This document shows positions 25,124 to 35,617 of a DNA stretch of 64,000 nt, piece by piece; within the stretch, counting starts at the first letter, position 1; each line of letters opens with the position of its first letter. The notes below the pieces were generated by a model that was not told the DNA's origin, did no database searches, and saw nothing but the letters and a program-made list of their open reading frames with translations. The stretch lies in the NCBI RefSeq assembly GCF_013282625.1, contig NZ_CP054020.1:2294001-2358000 (forward strand), given 5' to 3'. This stretch comes from Thiomicrorhabdus xiamenensis (GTDB taxonomy: Bacteria; Pseudomonadota; Gammaproteobacteria; Thiomicrospirales; Thiomicrospiraceae). Made by a program: the position numbers and the translations under genes.

Positions 25124-27388
25124 TTATGCTGTCAGCTTCATAAATACTTGCGGGAGCAGTTCAGGCAGTTTATCAACATGGTCAATAACCGTATATTGAT
25201 TACCAAAGATATCCGCCACATACTCATCCGCTTTCGGATCAACCGTAATACAGTATGAGTAAATCCCCTGACTCTGCAATTCTTCAACCGCTTTACGGGT
25301 ATCTTGAATGAGCGTTTGCGGATCTTTGGCATCGATATCCGCTGGCTCACCATCGGTCAGAATCAACATCAGCTTCTTCTCAGCCTGTTGCGCTTCCAGA
25401 TAGTGTGCCGCATGACGCATCGCAGATCCCATACGAGTTGAGAATGACGCTTCCATACCGGCAATACGCGCCTTAACCTCATCACAATAACGCTCAGAGA
25501 AGCCTTTAATGTGTTGATAACGCACTTCATGACGCGTATCAGAGCAGAAGCCGGCAATCGCGAATTTATCACCCAGCTGATCTACCGTCCAAGCGGTAAT
25601 CGCCAGCGCTTCTTCGGAAAGCTCCAACAAAGTCTGACCGGTCTGGTCATTACGTTCATTCAAAGATTGCGAGGTATCCACCAACAACGTCACCGCGATA
25701 TTACGGCTATCGGTCGTGTGACTGTAATTAATACGCGGATCCGGTGCTTGACCACTCTTGAAATCGATAATCGAACGCAGTGCAATATCCAAATCCAGCT
25801 CTTCCCCTTCCTCCTGGAAACGGATACGCTTTTTGTTTTGCGGTTTCAGCGCTTCAATCATCTTCTTCAGACGATTCGCCAAATCGCTGTGTTTATCCAT
25901 CAAGCGGTCAATCTTAGCGGCATCTTTGGAAGGGTGAAGGCGTTCATAAACCGTTGTCCAATCCGGACGATAGCTCTCTGAAATGTAGTCCCACTCATCG
26001 TAATGACGCGGTGGAAGGCCACCATCATCAGCAATTTTCGGCTCTTCATTCTCATACTCGTTCGGCATGATTTCGTCTGACTCATCGTACTCTTCGTAGT
26101 AGAACCAGATATAACGATTATCGTCACGGTAAGAAACTTCGGTATCGTCAAAGAAAACGGTCGGCTGACTATCCGAAGACTGCTTACGTGTCTTCACATA
26201 GAAATCGATCCCCAACTCTGCCATATCTGCAGTAGTGGACTCTTCACCTTTCTCTGCCATAACTTTATGGAAACGCTCGCGGAAACTTTCCAGCAATTCG
26301 TTTTGCGGATCAAAGTTTTCATCCAACAGCGCACGCGACATACGTGTTGCACGGTAACGCAGGCACGACATTTTCTTATCATCACACGCCCCTTTTTCAG
26401 GATAAGGGTGTAGCGACAGGAACAAGTTTTTCAAGCCCGGATAGCGCTGAATCGCAAGATGTTCAACACGGCAATCTTCGAACACCGAGATAAACAACTG
26501 CATATGCGGCGCATAGTTATCTGCCATTAACTGCCCAGACCACTTTTTATGCGCCATCATATGGGCAATGGTCGCACGATAGCGATCCGTTCCCGAAACA
26601 CCATTTTCAGCGTCATACACATCCGGTACCGCAATAATGTCGTCATCCAGATAAGGCACCGGTTTACGCAATTGGTCAAACGCGGTCGAAAATGTCTGGA
26701 ACGGCAGGTCACAATCCCACATACACTCTTTGAGCATATCCATGTGACGCTCTACGTCTTTAAAGGTTGTTCCTTTACGCTCACGAGTAATAATTGATTT
26801 CGCATCGTGAGATTCCAGCTCAAAATAAGCGATCTGCTCGTCTGGCGAGTTCAGATAGTTGCGCGCTCCGTAATCAATAAAGTTACGAATACCATTTAGA
26901 CATAGCTTAGAAATTAGCTGCGGCATGGAATTCATCAACGACACCATACCCGGGCTTTCATGAATTGAATGATGCCCATGGATAACGGTCTGCGTCTTAT
27001 CGACATACTCGTCGATAATATCGAAATACAGCTGTAAATCTTCAATACGGTCAATACGACGACAAACATGGCCTAAGGTTGATAAAAAAGGAACCAACGC
27101 TTTTTTATTCGGACTACGCGCCATTAGATAAGCGTAGTCGGCAACCATCTTGTTTGTTCCTTTACCGAAGTGCGACGCGATATCCGGCATCACTTCCATA
27201 TAAACCAAGACCGGCTCGACACCCTGCCCGATTTTACATAGGAAGTTCGCGCCTTCTAAATACGCCTCAACCCCTTCCGGCGAAAGCTTGGCAACCGCAT
27301 ATTCGATCAGTTCCGGAAAGAGCTCAACTGCTTTTGGAAACTTACAGGTAAACTTTTCCTGATATTCGGCAAATAATTCTTCATTCAT
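25124..27388 (-). CDS. cbbO: CbbO, RuBisCO activase adaptor for form II enzyme
   Basis: This 754-residue protein forms, with hexameric CbbQ, a RuBisCO activase that pulls inhibitory sugar phosphates off RuBisCO. The long N-terminal region is helical; the C-terminal von Willebrand A domain begins near residue 565 with a MIDAS motif DTSQS (Asp571, Ser573, Ser575) and a later TDGEPADID. The MIDAS is the substrate-binding element in CbbO. It lies downstream of cbbM and cbbQ, which fits specificity for form II. A 182-base gap separates it from cbbQ, with a weak hairpin inside. Confidence 0.93.
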   Translation of the reverse strand: MNEELFAEYQEKFTCKFPKAVELFPELIEYAVAKLSPEGVEAYLEGANFLCKIGQGVEPVLVYMEVMPDIASHFGKGTNKMVADYAYLMARSPNKKALVPFLSTLGHVCRRIDRIEDLQLYFDIIDEYVDKTQTVIHGHHSIHESPGMVSLMNSMPQLISKLCLNGIRNFIDYGARNYLNSPDEQIAYFELESHDAKSIITRERKGTTFKDVERHMDMLKECMWDCDLPFQTFSTAFDQLRKPVPYLDDDIIAVPDVYDAENGVSGTDRYRATIAHMMAHKKWSGQLMADNYAPHMQLFISVFEDCRVEHLAIQRYPGLKNLFLSLHPYPEKGACDDKKMSCLRYRATRMSRALLDENFDPQNELLESFRERFHKVMAEKGEESTTADMAELGIDFYVKTRKQSSDSQPTVFFDDTEVSYRDDNRYIWFYYEEYDESDEIMPNEYENEEPKIADDGGLPPRHYDEWDYISESYRPDWTTVYERLHPSKDAAKIDRLMDKHSDLANRLKKMIEALKPQNKKRIRFQEEGEELDLDIALRSIIDFKSGQAPDPRINYSHTTDSRNIAVTLLVDTSQSLNERNDQTGQTLLELSEEALAITAWTVDQLGDKFAIAGFCSDTRHEVRYQHIKGFSERYCDEVKARIAGMEASFSTRMGSAMRHAAHYLEAQQAEKKLMLILTDGEPADIDAKDPQTLIQDTRKAVEELQSQGIYSYCITVDPKADEYVADIFGNQYTVIDHVDKLPELLPQVFMKLTA

Positions 27389-27423
27389 ACTTAAACGTTC
27401 TCATTCGTTCAGTTGAAAAATAA

Positions 27424-27446
27424 GCTCTTAAATTAGAGACAAGAGC
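27424..27446 (-). other. Weak hairpin between cbbQ and cbbO
   Basis: The stem GCTCTT/AAGAGC with an 11-nt loop is followed on the minus strand by TTATTTTTC. It may be an attenuator that reduces cbbO relative to cbbQ, which is needed in sixfold excess in the Q6O1 complex. The stem is short, so this is tentative. Confidence 0.35.
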
Positions 27447-27570
27447 AATCATAAGTTTGATTCGCCGAATTTTCGTGCTGGTCAAGGCCAGAATAAGGGA
27501 GTGTACAATCCAGTACATGACCGTTTCTAACGAAGAGCAGCACGTAAAGACGGATGAATCAATTTATGAT

Positions 27571-28371
27571 TTAGCCGAAAATCATTTCAATTGCGTTATC
27601 CAACGTTTCGCGGATGTCTGCATCATCGGTAATCGGGCGAACCAACGCCATCTTACAAGCCTCAACCGGCGTGATACCTTTGTTAATCAGGGTTGCCGCG
27701 TAAACCATTAGACGAGTCGAAATACCTTCATCCAGACCGTGACCTTTCAGGTTACGAGCGGTTTCACCGATCTGCACCAGTTTCTTAGCCGTCGCATCAT
27801 CAACACCACCCTCTTTTTGCAGGATGTGCGCTTCGGTTTCCGCATCTGCGTAATCGAAATCCAGCGCACAGAAACGTTGTTTAGTCGATTGCTTAAGGTC
27901 TTTCATTAGCGACTGGTAACCCGGGTTATAAGAGATAACCAGCTGGAAATCTGGGTGCGCTTTGATCAGCTCACCTTTTTTATCTAGCGATAGTTCACGA
28001 CGGTGGTCAGTCAGCGCGTGGATAACAACCATCGTATCCTGACGTGCTTCAACGATTTCATCCAGGTAGCAGATTGCGCCGTAACGCGCTGCCATTGTTA
28101 GAGGCCCGTCAACCCAACGAGTACCGTTAGCGTCCAGCAGGTAACGACCGACAAGGTCGGAAGCGGTGATATCTTCGTTACAAGAAACCGTGATGATCGG
28201 CTTGCCTAATTTCCACGCCATATGCTCAACAAAACGTGATTTACCACAACCTGTTGGCCCCTTAACCATGACTGGTAGACGTGCATCGTAAGCCGCTTCG
28301 TATAGCTCAATTTCGTTCGACTGAGCATCATAAAATGGTTCGTTATCAATTTTGTATTGTGAAATATCCAT
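27571..28371 (-). CDS. cbbQ: CbbQ, AAA+ motor of the form II RuBisCO activase
   Basis: This 266-residue MoxR-type AAA+ ATPase has Walker A GPTGCGKS at residues 38-45, Walker B ICYLDEIVEA, and the family LKQSTKQRF segment. The C-terminal helical bundle contains [18 protein letters not shown]. Six CbbQ subunits bind one CbbO and remodel inhibited RuBisCO. It lies 267 bases downstream of cbbM, beyond a strong terminator, so it is probably expressed by limited read-through or its own promoter. Confidence 0.95.
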   Translation of the reverse strand: MDISQYKIDNEPFYDAQSNEIELYEAAYDARLPVMVKGPTGCGKSRFVEHMAWKLGKPIITVSCNEDITASDLVGRYLLDANGTRWVDGPLTMAARYGAICYLDEIVEARQDTMVVIHALTDHRRELSLDKKGELIKAHPDFQLVISYNPGYQSLMKDLKQSTKQRFCALDFDYADAETEAHILQKEGGVDDATAKKLVQIGETARNLKGHGLDEGISTRLMVYAATLINKGITPVEACKMALVRPITDDADIRETLDNAIEMIFG

Positions 28372-28572
28372 GTTAGTTCCCCGAAAACTAGTAGATAAAA
28401 ACAGAAATTTTTGCCTGAAAACAGACAGAAATGAAATTAAAGTAATTTGAATTTAAGCCCTACAAACCCAGAAAACTCTTCTAAATTTTTCTGAAATTCT
28501 TACCTCAAAAGGCTTAAATCGAAGCTACTTCATTACAACTTTTTTGATGTGAAATCAGTACGTAAAATTTAC

Positions 28573-28602
28573 AAAAAACCCTGCTCAAGAGCAGGGTTTT
28601 TT
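28573..28602. terminator. Rho-independent terminator after cbbM
   Basis: The 8-bp stem CCCTGCTC/GAGCAGGG is flanked by six As and six Ts. It lies 36 bases after the cbbM stop and should make the abundant cbbM message mostly monocistronic, with cbbQ-cbbO expressed at a lower level. Confidence 0.9.
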
Positions 28603-28637
28603 ATAGGTTCACATAAACAAGTGTTTATACACTTAGA

Positions 28638-30038
28638 TTATTTATGTACACCTAGTTTCTCACGCCAATCTGGGAATAGCTTGTCAGCATCACCAGGGAA
28701 TGATTCGAACGCACGAGCGAATTCTGGGTGCTCTTTAGCGTATTCGATTGGGTCTGCACCAGTTTTCCAGCACTCATATGCTTGACCTAGTGAAGTACCA
28801 CCAGCAGCTGGGCTGTCGATGTGACCGAATGAACCACCACCACAAGTGTTGATTACGTTACCGTGACCTAGGTTTTCGAAGAAACCAGGTAGACGTAGCG
28901 CGTTCATACCACCAGAGATGATTGGAGTAGTAGGCTTCATGCCGTACCACTTCTGATAGAAGTAGTGACCTTGACACTCGTCACGCTCAAGCATGTAAGC
29001 TAGTACGCGCTCATCACCGTGACCTTCCATTTTACCGTAACCCATAGTACCAGTGTGGATACCAGAAGCACCCATTAGACGAGCTAACTTCATGTAACAT
29101 AGTGGATCCATACCCATAGGTGACTTATAAGAAGTCAACGCACCGTGACCTGCGCGGTGGAAGTGTAGGTAAGTATCAGGGAAGTTACGACGTGCAGTAG
29201 TAACACCAGCTGGACCAGTTACGAAACCGTCAACAAGGAAAGCAACGTGTTTTTCGTTACCGTACTTAGCGAATTCACCTAGGATGTACTCACCACGCTT
29301 GATCATTTCTTCGTGGAAGTCAGCAGTTACGTTAGCTGAGAAAAGCTTAGCTTCACCAGTTTCTTGCTGTGCACGATCCATAGTTTCCGCAACCATAGGA
29401 ATAACAGTTTCCATTGGACAGAAAGGCTGGTTAGCTTGTGGCTCATCGTTTTTGATGAAGTCACCACCAAGCCAGAAGTCATAACATGCTTTCGCGAATG
29501 GCTCTGGACGTAGACCTAGTTTAGGCTTGATGATCGTACCAGCGATGTAACCACCGTCAACTTCTGGACGACCTAGAACGCGCCATAGGTCAGAGATGTC
29601 AGTAGCTGGACCGTCGAATTTCTTAACCATTTTCTCTGGTACTAGGAAGTCAAGCATACGTAGACCTTCGTGGTCACCCATACCTTGGTTGTTACCTAGG
29701 ATTAGAGACCACATGTGAGATACGTTGTAGTGACCATCGATTAGGTTAGGATCGAATAGATCTACTGGGTAAGCGATCTTCATCAGACCACCTTTGTCAC
29801 CAAACGCAGCTTCGTCAACTTCATATACTAGAGCGTCAACACCACGAGTGAAGTCATCAGTAGTAGATACTTCAACGTTAGTACCAGTTGAAGATTCAGC
29901 AGCAACGTGAGCAGCTACTTCAAGGAAACCGTAACCAGCAGCTGGTTTTAGACGGTATGCAACTAGAAGGTGATTACCATCAGCAATCAATTTTTCTTCT
30001 GATAGAGTTAAGTCAGCGTAACGATTCGACTGATCCAT
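28638..30038 (-). CDS. cbbM: RuBisCO form II
   Basis: This 466-residue form II RuBisCO works as a dimer or small oligomer without a small subunit and has a low CO2/O2 specificity suited to high CO2. Key residues are Lys171 in IIKPKLGL and the carbamylated Lys196 in [10 protein letters not shown], with the phosphate-binding region near [11 protein letters not shown]. The ribosome site is GAGGT 8 bases before the start. Leucine and arginine codons are strongly biased, as in the second cbbL and pgk. It is followed by a terminator, cbbQ and cbbO. Confidence 0.97.
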   Translation of the reverse strand: MDQSNRYADLTLSEEKLIADGNHLLVAYRLKPAAGYGFLEVAAHVAAESSTGTNVEVSTTDDFTRGVDALVYEVDEAAFGDKGGLMKIAYPVDLFDPNLIDGHYNVSHMWSLILGNNQGMGDHEGLRMLDFLVPEKMVKKFDGPATDISDLWRVLGRPEVDGGYIAGTIIKPKLGLRPEPFAKACYDFWLGGDFIKNDEPQANQPFCPMETVIPMVAETMDRAQQETGEAKLFSANVTADFHEEMIKRGEYILGEFAKYGNEKHVAFLVDGFVTGPAGVTTARRNFPDTYLHFHRAGHGALTSYKSPMGMDPLCYMKLARLMGASGIHTGTMGYGKMEGHGDERVLAYMLERDECQGHYFYQKWYGMKPTTPIISGGMNALRLPGFFENLGHGNVINTCGGGSFGHIDSPAAGGTSLGQAYECWKTGADPIEYAKEHPEFARAFESFPGDADKLFPDWREKLGVHK

Positions 30039-30426
30039 TTTTCTTACCTCAATATATAGGGATGCCTGAGCTTAGTCGCTCGAAGTGAACATCCTTTATT
30101 TTTGTCGAATCAAACTCTTAGAATTTGATCCGACCCCGAAACTTGAGAGGCCATTATAAAGATCCAACCGATAACTTCCAATCAATAATATTGATTAATC
30201 CTATTGCTTTAGATCTATACCAGATTCTGATATATATTGACGGAATACAATACTTTTACCCATTCTTGAAGCAACAACTGATATCAATCAATTTTGCACA
30301 CTTTTATAGCGATAAATTTATCTTTTACGCACAACCAAACGACTCGAAAAGAGACAGAAAAGCGTTCATCTTTTTGATTCTAATCAATAACTTACCGTAT
30401 TAAGAAAAACCGACAGGGCTTAAATC
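30039..30426 (-). promoter_or_regulatory. cbbM upstream region with LysR-type dyad
   Basis: No gene is credible here. The region is AT-rich and lies between cbbM and the end of the next lysR. A perfect dyad AATCAAT-AAT-ATTGATT at 30180-30196 is a candidate CbbR operator. Closer to cbbM a leader hairpin (GAGC/GCTC inside GATG/CATC) covers about 30065-30097. Confidence 0.5.
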
Positions 30427-31371
30427 TCAATCCAGTTTCTGAAATGCTTTGCGACTTAATTTTTCCCCTTCGGAACGAAGCAGTTCAATCAGCTTTTCGG
30501 CAGCGATGGACAAAACCTTGCCTTTGGAATAGACCAGATACCAGTGGCGATTAATCGGAAAGCCTTCGACATCGAGAATGGATATCTCACCCTGATTGAT
30601 TTCATTCATCAAAGTCGGTACCGAAGCCACGGTAATCCCCAGATTTTGCAAAAGCCCGAGGCGGATCGCCTCGTTCCCGCCCAATACCATCTTGATATGC
30701 GGCTGAAAGCCAAACTCTTCGAAGACCTTTTCGATATGCGCGCGAATTCCCGAGCCGGTTTCCCGCATCAAAAAAGGCTCATCTTCAAGATCTGCAATGG
30801 TCAATTTCTTGCCGACAAGCGGATGCTTGCTGTTGGCAACAAACGCCAAAGGATTGATAGCCAGCTGCGAGGACTCCACATTCAAGGCTTCCGGCGGCTG
30901 ACCCAACAGATAGAAGTCGTCTTTATTGTTAGCAATACGCTCAAGCAAGGTTTCCTTATTGCCGACACGCATAATAACCGTAACATCCGGATAAGCCTGG
31001 GTGAAATCATGCACCACTTTCGGCACGAAATACTGCGCGGTAGAGATGACCGATAACTTAACGCTCCCCCCGGAAAAGCCCTTGATATGATTAATCTTCT
31101 GCTCGGCAAAAGAGAGTTGATTAAGAATAATGCTGGCGCAATCATACAAAACCTGACCGGCATCGGTCAGATAGACTTTACGGCCAATCTGTTCAAATAA
31201 GGGCGTTTCAAGGACTTCGACCAGCTTTTTGACCTGCATGGAGACGGTCGGCTGGGTCAAGTGCAACTCCTCAGCCGCTTTGGAAAAGCTGTGATGGCGG
31301 GCAATACTTTCGAAAACCTGCAACTGGCGCAGGGTCGCATTACGGGCTAGAAGGGAGATTTTTTCAGGCAT
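30427..31371 (-). CDS. CbbR-like LysR regulator next to cbbM
   Basis: This 314-residue LysR-family protein has an N-terminal helix-turn-helix (RNATLRQLQVFESIARHHSF, AAEELHLTQPTVSMQVK) and an effector domain with the CbbR-type FLMRETGSGIRAHIEKVFEE. It sits immediately upstream of cbbM in the same direction, a usual place for the form II regulator. It is closer in sequence to the regulator at 3119 than to its neighbour at 31449. Target assignment to cbbM is by position. Confidence 0.88.
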   Translation of the reverse strand: MPEKISLLARNATLRQLQVFESIARHHSFSKAAEELHLTQPTVSMQVKKLVEVLETPLFEQIGRKVYLTDAGQVLYDCASIILNQLSFAEQKINHIKGFSGGSVKLSVISTAQYFVPKVVHDFTQAYPDVTVIMRVGNKETLLERIANNKDDFYLLGQPPEALNVESSQLAINPLAFVANSKHPLVGKKLTIADLEDEPFLMRETGSGIRAHIEKVFEEFGFQPHIKMVLGGNEAIRLGLLQNLGITVASVPTLMNEINQGEISILDVEGFPINRHWYLVYSKGKVLSIAAEKLIELLRSEGEKLSRKAFQKLD

Positions 31372-31448
31372 AATGGAAACGCAAATTCAATAAGAGAGAA
31401 GCTTATTGTACTGCGCCCCGCCTGAAGGTGTGAAGCATCGTAAATAAC

Positions 31449-32375
31449 TTAACGCGTATCGGACATCGCCAACAGCTTCTTAATATCCACACTCTGCAAA
31501 AAGTCGGCAAACGCTTGAGCCTGAGGCATCAGTGTTTTGTCTTTCATCTTGGCGCAATACCAGTCTCGAATCACCGGGAATCCCTGTACATCCAGAACCA
31601 CCAGATGACCGTATTTAACCTCAATGCGGATGGCCTGCTTGGGCAGGATGGAAATCCCCAGATCGGCCATTACCGCCTGTTTCATTGACTCGGTACTGCC
31701 CAGTTCCATATAAGGTTCGATATGCACGCCGTGCTCACCGAATTTCTCAACCACCGACGAGCGAATCCCTGATCCGACTTCGCGCATCAGGAAGCGCTCG
31801 TTGGCAATACCTTCGATTGCAATATTCTTCTGTTTGGCCAACGGATGACTCGGGTGTGCGACCACAACCAGTTCGCTTTCAAAGAATGGAAAAGCGTCCA
31901 TTTTCAGCTCTTCAGGAACCCGGCCCATAATCGACAAGTCGTACTGGTTATTCTTAAGTTCGTCGATAATCCGGCGCCGGTTAATGACCGTCACCGAAGG
32001 ACGAACATCCGGAAAACGGTTCAGAAACGCCTTCAAAATATACGGCATAAAGTATTTAGCCGGAGTTACCACGGCAATCCTCAGCTCACCTTCTATAGAG
32101 TTCTGCGCGGATTTGATCGAAACATTCAGTTCCTGCAACTCTTCGAGAATTTTCTGACAACTTTTATACATCTGTTCGCCGGGCGGCGTCAGATAAAGTT
32201 TCTTGCCGACCACTTCGATCAACTTGACGTCATTATTCTCTTCCAGTCTTTTTATCTGGATTGATACGGCCGGTTGAGTTAAATTTAACTCTTCCGCAGC
32301 CCGGGTATAACTCCCTAAACGGACAACCGCTTCAAAGATTCTTATCTGTTGCGCGGTAATGTGCAAATTTTGCAT
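31449..32375 (-). CDS. cbbR: CbbR-like LysR regulator divergent from the second cbbLS
   Basis: This 308-residue LysR-family protein has an N-terminal helix-turn-helix (TAQQIRIFEAVVRLGSYTRA, AAEELNLTQPAVS) and an effector domain with the FLMREVGSGIRSSVVEKF motif. It is divergently placed from cbbL-cbbS at 32671 with a 295-base shared control region, the classical arrangement for CbbR and its target. Effectors of CbbR include RuBP, PEP and NADPH; which one applies here cannot be read. Confidence 0.9.
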   Translation of the reverse strand: MQNLHITAQQIRIFEAVVRLGSYTRAAEELNLTQPAVSIQIKRLEENNDVKLIEVVGKKLYLTPPGEQMYKSCQKILEELQELNVSIKSAQNSIEGELRIAVVTPAKYFMPYILKAFLNRFPDVRPSVTVINRRRIIDELKNNQYDLSIMGRVPEELKMDAFPFFESELVVVAHPSHPLAKQKNIAIEGIANERFLMREVGSGIRSSVVEKFGEHGVHIEPYMELGSTESMKQAVMADLGISILPKQAIRIEVKYGHLVVLDVQGFPVIRDWYCAKMKDKTLMPQAQAFADFLQSVDIKKLLAMSDTR

Positions 32376-32593
32376 AAACCTACTCCAAGCATGACCTTTA
32401 CTCTTATCAGGCTTTCCGCCAGTTCCATAAACATTTGTTTATTTACACTATAACAAAGCATGTGCGAAAAAAAATTTGATTTTTCATAACATAGCTTTCA
32501 ACGAAATTTGACGGGCACAAAGAAGCCGAGAAGTTCTCCGAATTTTATCAGCCGAGCTCATCAAATTTTATTTAGCTAAGGGCATCACAAAAA

Positions 32594-32616
32594 TTAATGA
32601 TTATCAAATTCATTAA
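32594..32616. promoter_or_regulatory. Candidate CbbR operator upstream of the second cbbL
   Basis: The perfect dyad TTAATGA-N9-TCATTAA lies in the divergent cbbR/cbbL interval, about 55 bases before the cbbL start. The size and T-A flanks fit LysR-type sites. The rest of 32376-32670 is AT-rich and gene-free. An AGAGG ribosome site precedes cbbL. Confidence 0.5.
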
Positions 32617-32670
32617 TATTATTGATACCCATAATATTTAAACCATTATTAACCGTTAAAGAGGTCAAAT

Positions 32671-34089
32671 ATGGCAAAGACGTATAACGCTGGTGTAAAA
32701 GAATACCGCGAAACTTATTGGATGCCGGAATATGAGCCGAAAGATTCAGATTTCCTAGCATGTTTCAAAGTAACTCCACAAGATGGTGTTCCTCGTGAAG
32801 AAATCGCTGCTGCGGTAGCTGCAGAATCTTCAACTGGTACTTGGACTACAGTATGGACTGACCTTCTAACTGACCTGGATTACTACAAAGGTCGTGCATA
32901 CCGAATTGAAGACGTTCCTGGTGACGATACTTGTTTCTACGCTTTCATCGCTTACCCAATTGACCTTTTCGAAGAAGGTTCAGTTGTATCTGTTATGACC
33001 TCTTTGGTTGGTAACGTATTCGGCTTTAAAGCTCTACGTGCATGTCGTCTAGAAGATATCCGTTTCCCACTTGCATATGTAATGACTTGTGGTGGGCCTC
33101 CACACGGTATCCAGGTAGAACGCGACAAGATGGATAAATACGGTCGCCCAATGCTAGGTTGTACTATCAAGCCTAAGCTAGGTCTATCTGCTAAGAACTA
33201 CGGTCGTGCAGTATATGAGTGTCTACGTGGTGGTCTAGACTTCACGAAAGATGATGAAAACGTAACTTCACAGCCATTCATGCGCTGGAGAGACCGTTTC
33301 CTATTCTGTCAAGACGCTATCGAGAAAGCTTCTGCAGAAACTGGTGAGAAAAAAGGTCACTACCTGAACTGTACAGCTGGTACTCCAGAAGAAATGTACG
33401 AGCGTGCGGAATTCGCTAAAGAGATCGGTACTCCGATCATCATGCACGATTACCTAACTGGTGGTTTCACTGCTAACACCGGTCTTGCTAACTACTGCCG
33501 TAAGAACGGCCTGTTGTTGCACATTCACCGCGCAATGCACGGTGTAATCGACCGTAACCCGCACCACGGTATCCACTTCCGTGTACTAACTAAAGCACTA
33601 CGTCTATCTGGTGGTGATCACCTTCACTCAGGTACTGTTGTAGGTAAGCTTGAAGGTGACCGTGACGCAACTCTAGGTTGGATCGACATCATGCGTGATT
33701 CATTCATCCCAGAAGACCGTTCACGCGGAATCATGTTCGACCAAGACTTCGGTGCTATGCCTGGTGTTATGCCGGTTGCATCTGGTGGTATCCACGTATG
33801 GCACATGCCTGCGCTTGTTACCATCTTCGGTGATGACTCTGTACTTCAGTTCGGTGGTGGTACTCTTGGTCACCCATGGGGTAACGCTGCTGGTGCGGCT
33901 GCGAACCGTGTTGCTCTTGAAGCGTGTGTTCAAGCTCGTAACGAAGGTCGCGAAGTTGAGAAAGAAGGTAAAGACATTCTTACTAACGCTGCTAAATCTA
34001 GCCCAGAGCTTAAGATCGCAATGGAAACTTGGAAAGAAATCAAGTTCGAATTCGACACTGTTGACAAGCTAGACGTTAAGCATAAGTAA
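32671..34089 (+). CDS. cbbL: RuBisCO form I large subunit, non-carboxysomal (form IAq)
   Basis: This second form I large subunit (472 residues) has intact catalytic features: Lys167 in TIKPKLGL, carbamylated Lys193 in [22 protein letters not shown] and loop 6 VVGKLEG. It is linked to cbbS, cbbQ and cbbO rather than to shell genes, which is the hallmark of the soluble form IAq enzyme. Codon use is strongly biased (CTA, GGT, CGT), in keeping with high expression, and differs from the carboxysomal cbbL. The start has an AGAGG ribosome site. Confidence 0.97.
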   Translation: MAKTYNAGVKEYRETYWMPEYEPKDSDFLACFKVTPQDGVPREEIAAAVAAESSTGTWTTVWTDLLTDLDYYKGRAYRIEDVPGDDTCFYAFIAYPIDLFEEGSVVSVMTSLVGNVFGFKALRACRLEDIRFPLAYVMTCGGPPHGIQVERDKMDKYGRPMLGCTIKPKLGLSAKNYGRAVYECLRGGLDFTKDDENVTSQPFMRWRDRFLFCQDAIEKASAETGEKKGHYLNCTAGTPEEMYERAEFAKEIGTPIIMHDYLTGGFTANTGLANYCRKNGLLLHIHRAMHGVIDRNPHHGIHFRVLTKALRLSGGDHLHSGTVVGKLEGDRDATLGWIDIMRDSFIPEDRSRGIMFDQDFGAMPGVMPVASGGIHVWHMPALVTIFGDDSVLQFGGGTLGHPWGNAAGAAANRVALEACVQARNEGREVEKEGKDILTNAAKSSPELKIAMETWKEIKFEFDTVDKLDVKHK

Positions 34090-34112
34090 TAGAAATTTAG
34101 GAGAAAATACTA

Positions 34113-34463
34113 ATGAGTATTCAAGATTACCCTTCTCGTATCTCTGATCCAAAGTCACGTAAGGCTGAGACTTTCTCATACCTACCAACTATGACTTCAG
34201 AGCAAGTTAAAGCACAGGTTCAGTACATCATCGATAAAGGCTGGAACCCAGCGATCGAACACTCAGAGCCTGAGCGTGCGACTGACTACTACTGGTACAT
34301 GTGGAAACTACCGATGTTCGGTGAAACTTCTGCAGATGCAGTACTAGCTGAAGTTGATGCTTGCATCAAAGCGAACCCAAACAACCACGTTCGCCTGATC
34401 GGTTACGACAACTTTGCACAGTCTCAAGGTGCAAACATGCTAATCAAACGTGGTGATATGTAA
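34113..34463 (+). CDS. cbbS: RuBisCO form I small subunit, non-carboxysomal
   Basis: This 116-residue small subunit pairs with the cbbL 23 bases upstream. Motifs include [40 protein letters not shown] and [15 protein letters not shown]. It differs from the carboxysomal small subunit mainly at the N-terminus and after position 80. A stable hairpin follows within 25 bases of its stop codon and a terminator follows further on. Confidence 0.96.
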   Translation: MSIQDYPSRISDPKSRKAETFSYLPTMTSEQVKAQVQYIIDKGWNPAIEHSEPERATDYYWYMWKLPMFGETSADAVLAEVDACIKANPNNHVRLIGYDNFAQSQGANMLIKRGDM

Positions 34464-34486
34464 TATCCCCCGCTAATTAGCAACTC

Positions 34487-34514
34487 GTCACACAAGGCAG
34501 CCGCCTTGTGTGAC
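34487..34514 (+). other. Stable hairpin after the second cbbS
   Basis: A perfect 12-bp stem GTCACACAAGGC/GCCTTGTGTGAC with a 4-nt loop lies 23 bases after the cbbS stop. No T-run follows, so it probably protects the cbbLS message from 3' exonucleases rather than terminating it. Confidence 0.75.
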
Positions 34515-34612
34515 AGCCAAATTCTGAGAGGTGACATTAAAAGCGATTAATGCGCATCTCTTAACCTCGTCTTACCCGTTTGGATCTTACCTCCCGGGCG
34601 GGTAATACAAAC

Positions 34613-34644
34613 GTCGGCCAGCCCCCGAAACCTGGCCGACTTTT
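34613..34644 (+). terminator. Terminator between cbbLS and cbbQO
   Basis: The 9-bp stem GTCGGCCAG/CTGGCCGAC with a 10-nt loop is followed by TTTTC. It lies upstream of cbbQ, so cbbQO should be transcribed at a lower level than cbbLS, by read-through or from a promoter in the following 85 bases. Confidence 0.8.
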
Positions 34645-34731
34645 CATCTCTTTTAGACTTGTTCATTTGACACAAGTGACCAACTCTAAAACTTTTGGAA
34701 TCTGAATCGACTTACCAAGGAGAGTTCAATC

Positions 34732-35550
34732 ATGTCAGAAATCAACACGTTAGATCCTTCTCAGTACCTAATTAAAGAAGAACCTTTTTATCAGCCAGTT
34801 GCCGACGAAATCGAACTGTTCGAGTCCGGCTATGCGTCACGCATGCCGATTATGCTAAAAGGGCCAACAGGTTGTGGTAAATCGCGTTTTGTTGAATATA
34901 TGGCGCACAAGCTAGGTAAGCCGCTTATCACCGTTGCCTGTAACGAAGATATGACCGCTTCCGACCTTGTTGGTCGCTACCTGATCGATATTAACGGTAC
35001 TCGCTGGCAAGATGGTCCTTTGACCGTTGCCGCCCGTATCGGTGCGATCTGTTACCTGGATGAGGTGGTTGAAGCACGTCAGGATACGACGGTTGTTATT
35101 CACCCTCTAACGGATCACCGTCGCGTACTGCCTTTGGATAAAAAAGGTGAGCTGGTTGAAGCCCACCCTGACTTCCAGTTGGTTATTTCTTACAACCCTG
35201 GTTACCAGTCAATGATGAAAGACCTGAAACAATCGACTAAACAGCGTTTCGGTGGTTTCAAGTTTGACTATCCTGAAGAGAAAATTGAAGCAGAAATCGT
35301 TTCTAAGGAAGCCGGTATTGATCTGGCGATCGCTGAGAAACTGGTACAGATTGCCCAACGCTCTCGTAACCTGAAAGGTCACGGTCTGGATGAAGGTATT
35401 TCGACTCGTCTAATGGTTTACGCAGGTCAGCTGATTAATAAAGGTGTTGATCCGAAGAAAGCTTGTACTATGGCACTGATCACTCCACTGACGGATGACG
35501 ACGATATCCTAGATACCCTAATGACAACCGTCGATACATTTTTTGAATAA
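34732..35550 (+). CDS. cbbQ: CbbQ, AAA+ motor of the form I RuBisCO activase
   Basis: This 272-residue MoxR-type AAA+ ATPase is closely similar to the CbbQ at 27571. Walker A is GPTGCGKS at residues 44-51; the Walker B region reads [10 protein letters not shown] and the C-terminal lid [18 protein letters not shown]. It forms hexamers that, with CbbO, reactivate RuBisCO. Position after cbbLS implies the soluble form I enzyme as substrate. It has an AAGGAG ribosome site. Confidence 0.95.
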   Translation: MSEINTLDPSQYLIKEEPFYQPVADEIELFESGYASRMPIMLKGPTGCGKSRFVEYMAHKLGKPLITVACNEDMTASDLVGRYLIDINGTRWQDGPLTVAARIGAICYLDEVVEARQDTTVVIHPLTDHRRVLPLDKKGELVEAHPDFQLVISYNPGYQSMMKDLKQSTKQRFGGFKFDYPEEKIEAEIVSKEAGIDLAIAEKLVQIAQRSRNLKGHGLDEGISTRLMVYAGQLINKGVDPKKACTMALITPLTDDDDILDTLMTTVDTFFE

Positions 35551-35617
35551 GCATTAACTGGAGTCGGAGCAGAAACACTGCACCGAGCCGATCAAAAAAA
35601 ATGTATAGGATAATGTT

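Noticed and set aside
30125-30403. 92-codon plus-strand frame upstream of cbbM
   Set aside because: The AT-rich regulatory region yields a frame by chance; there is no ribosome site and it crosses the candidate operator.
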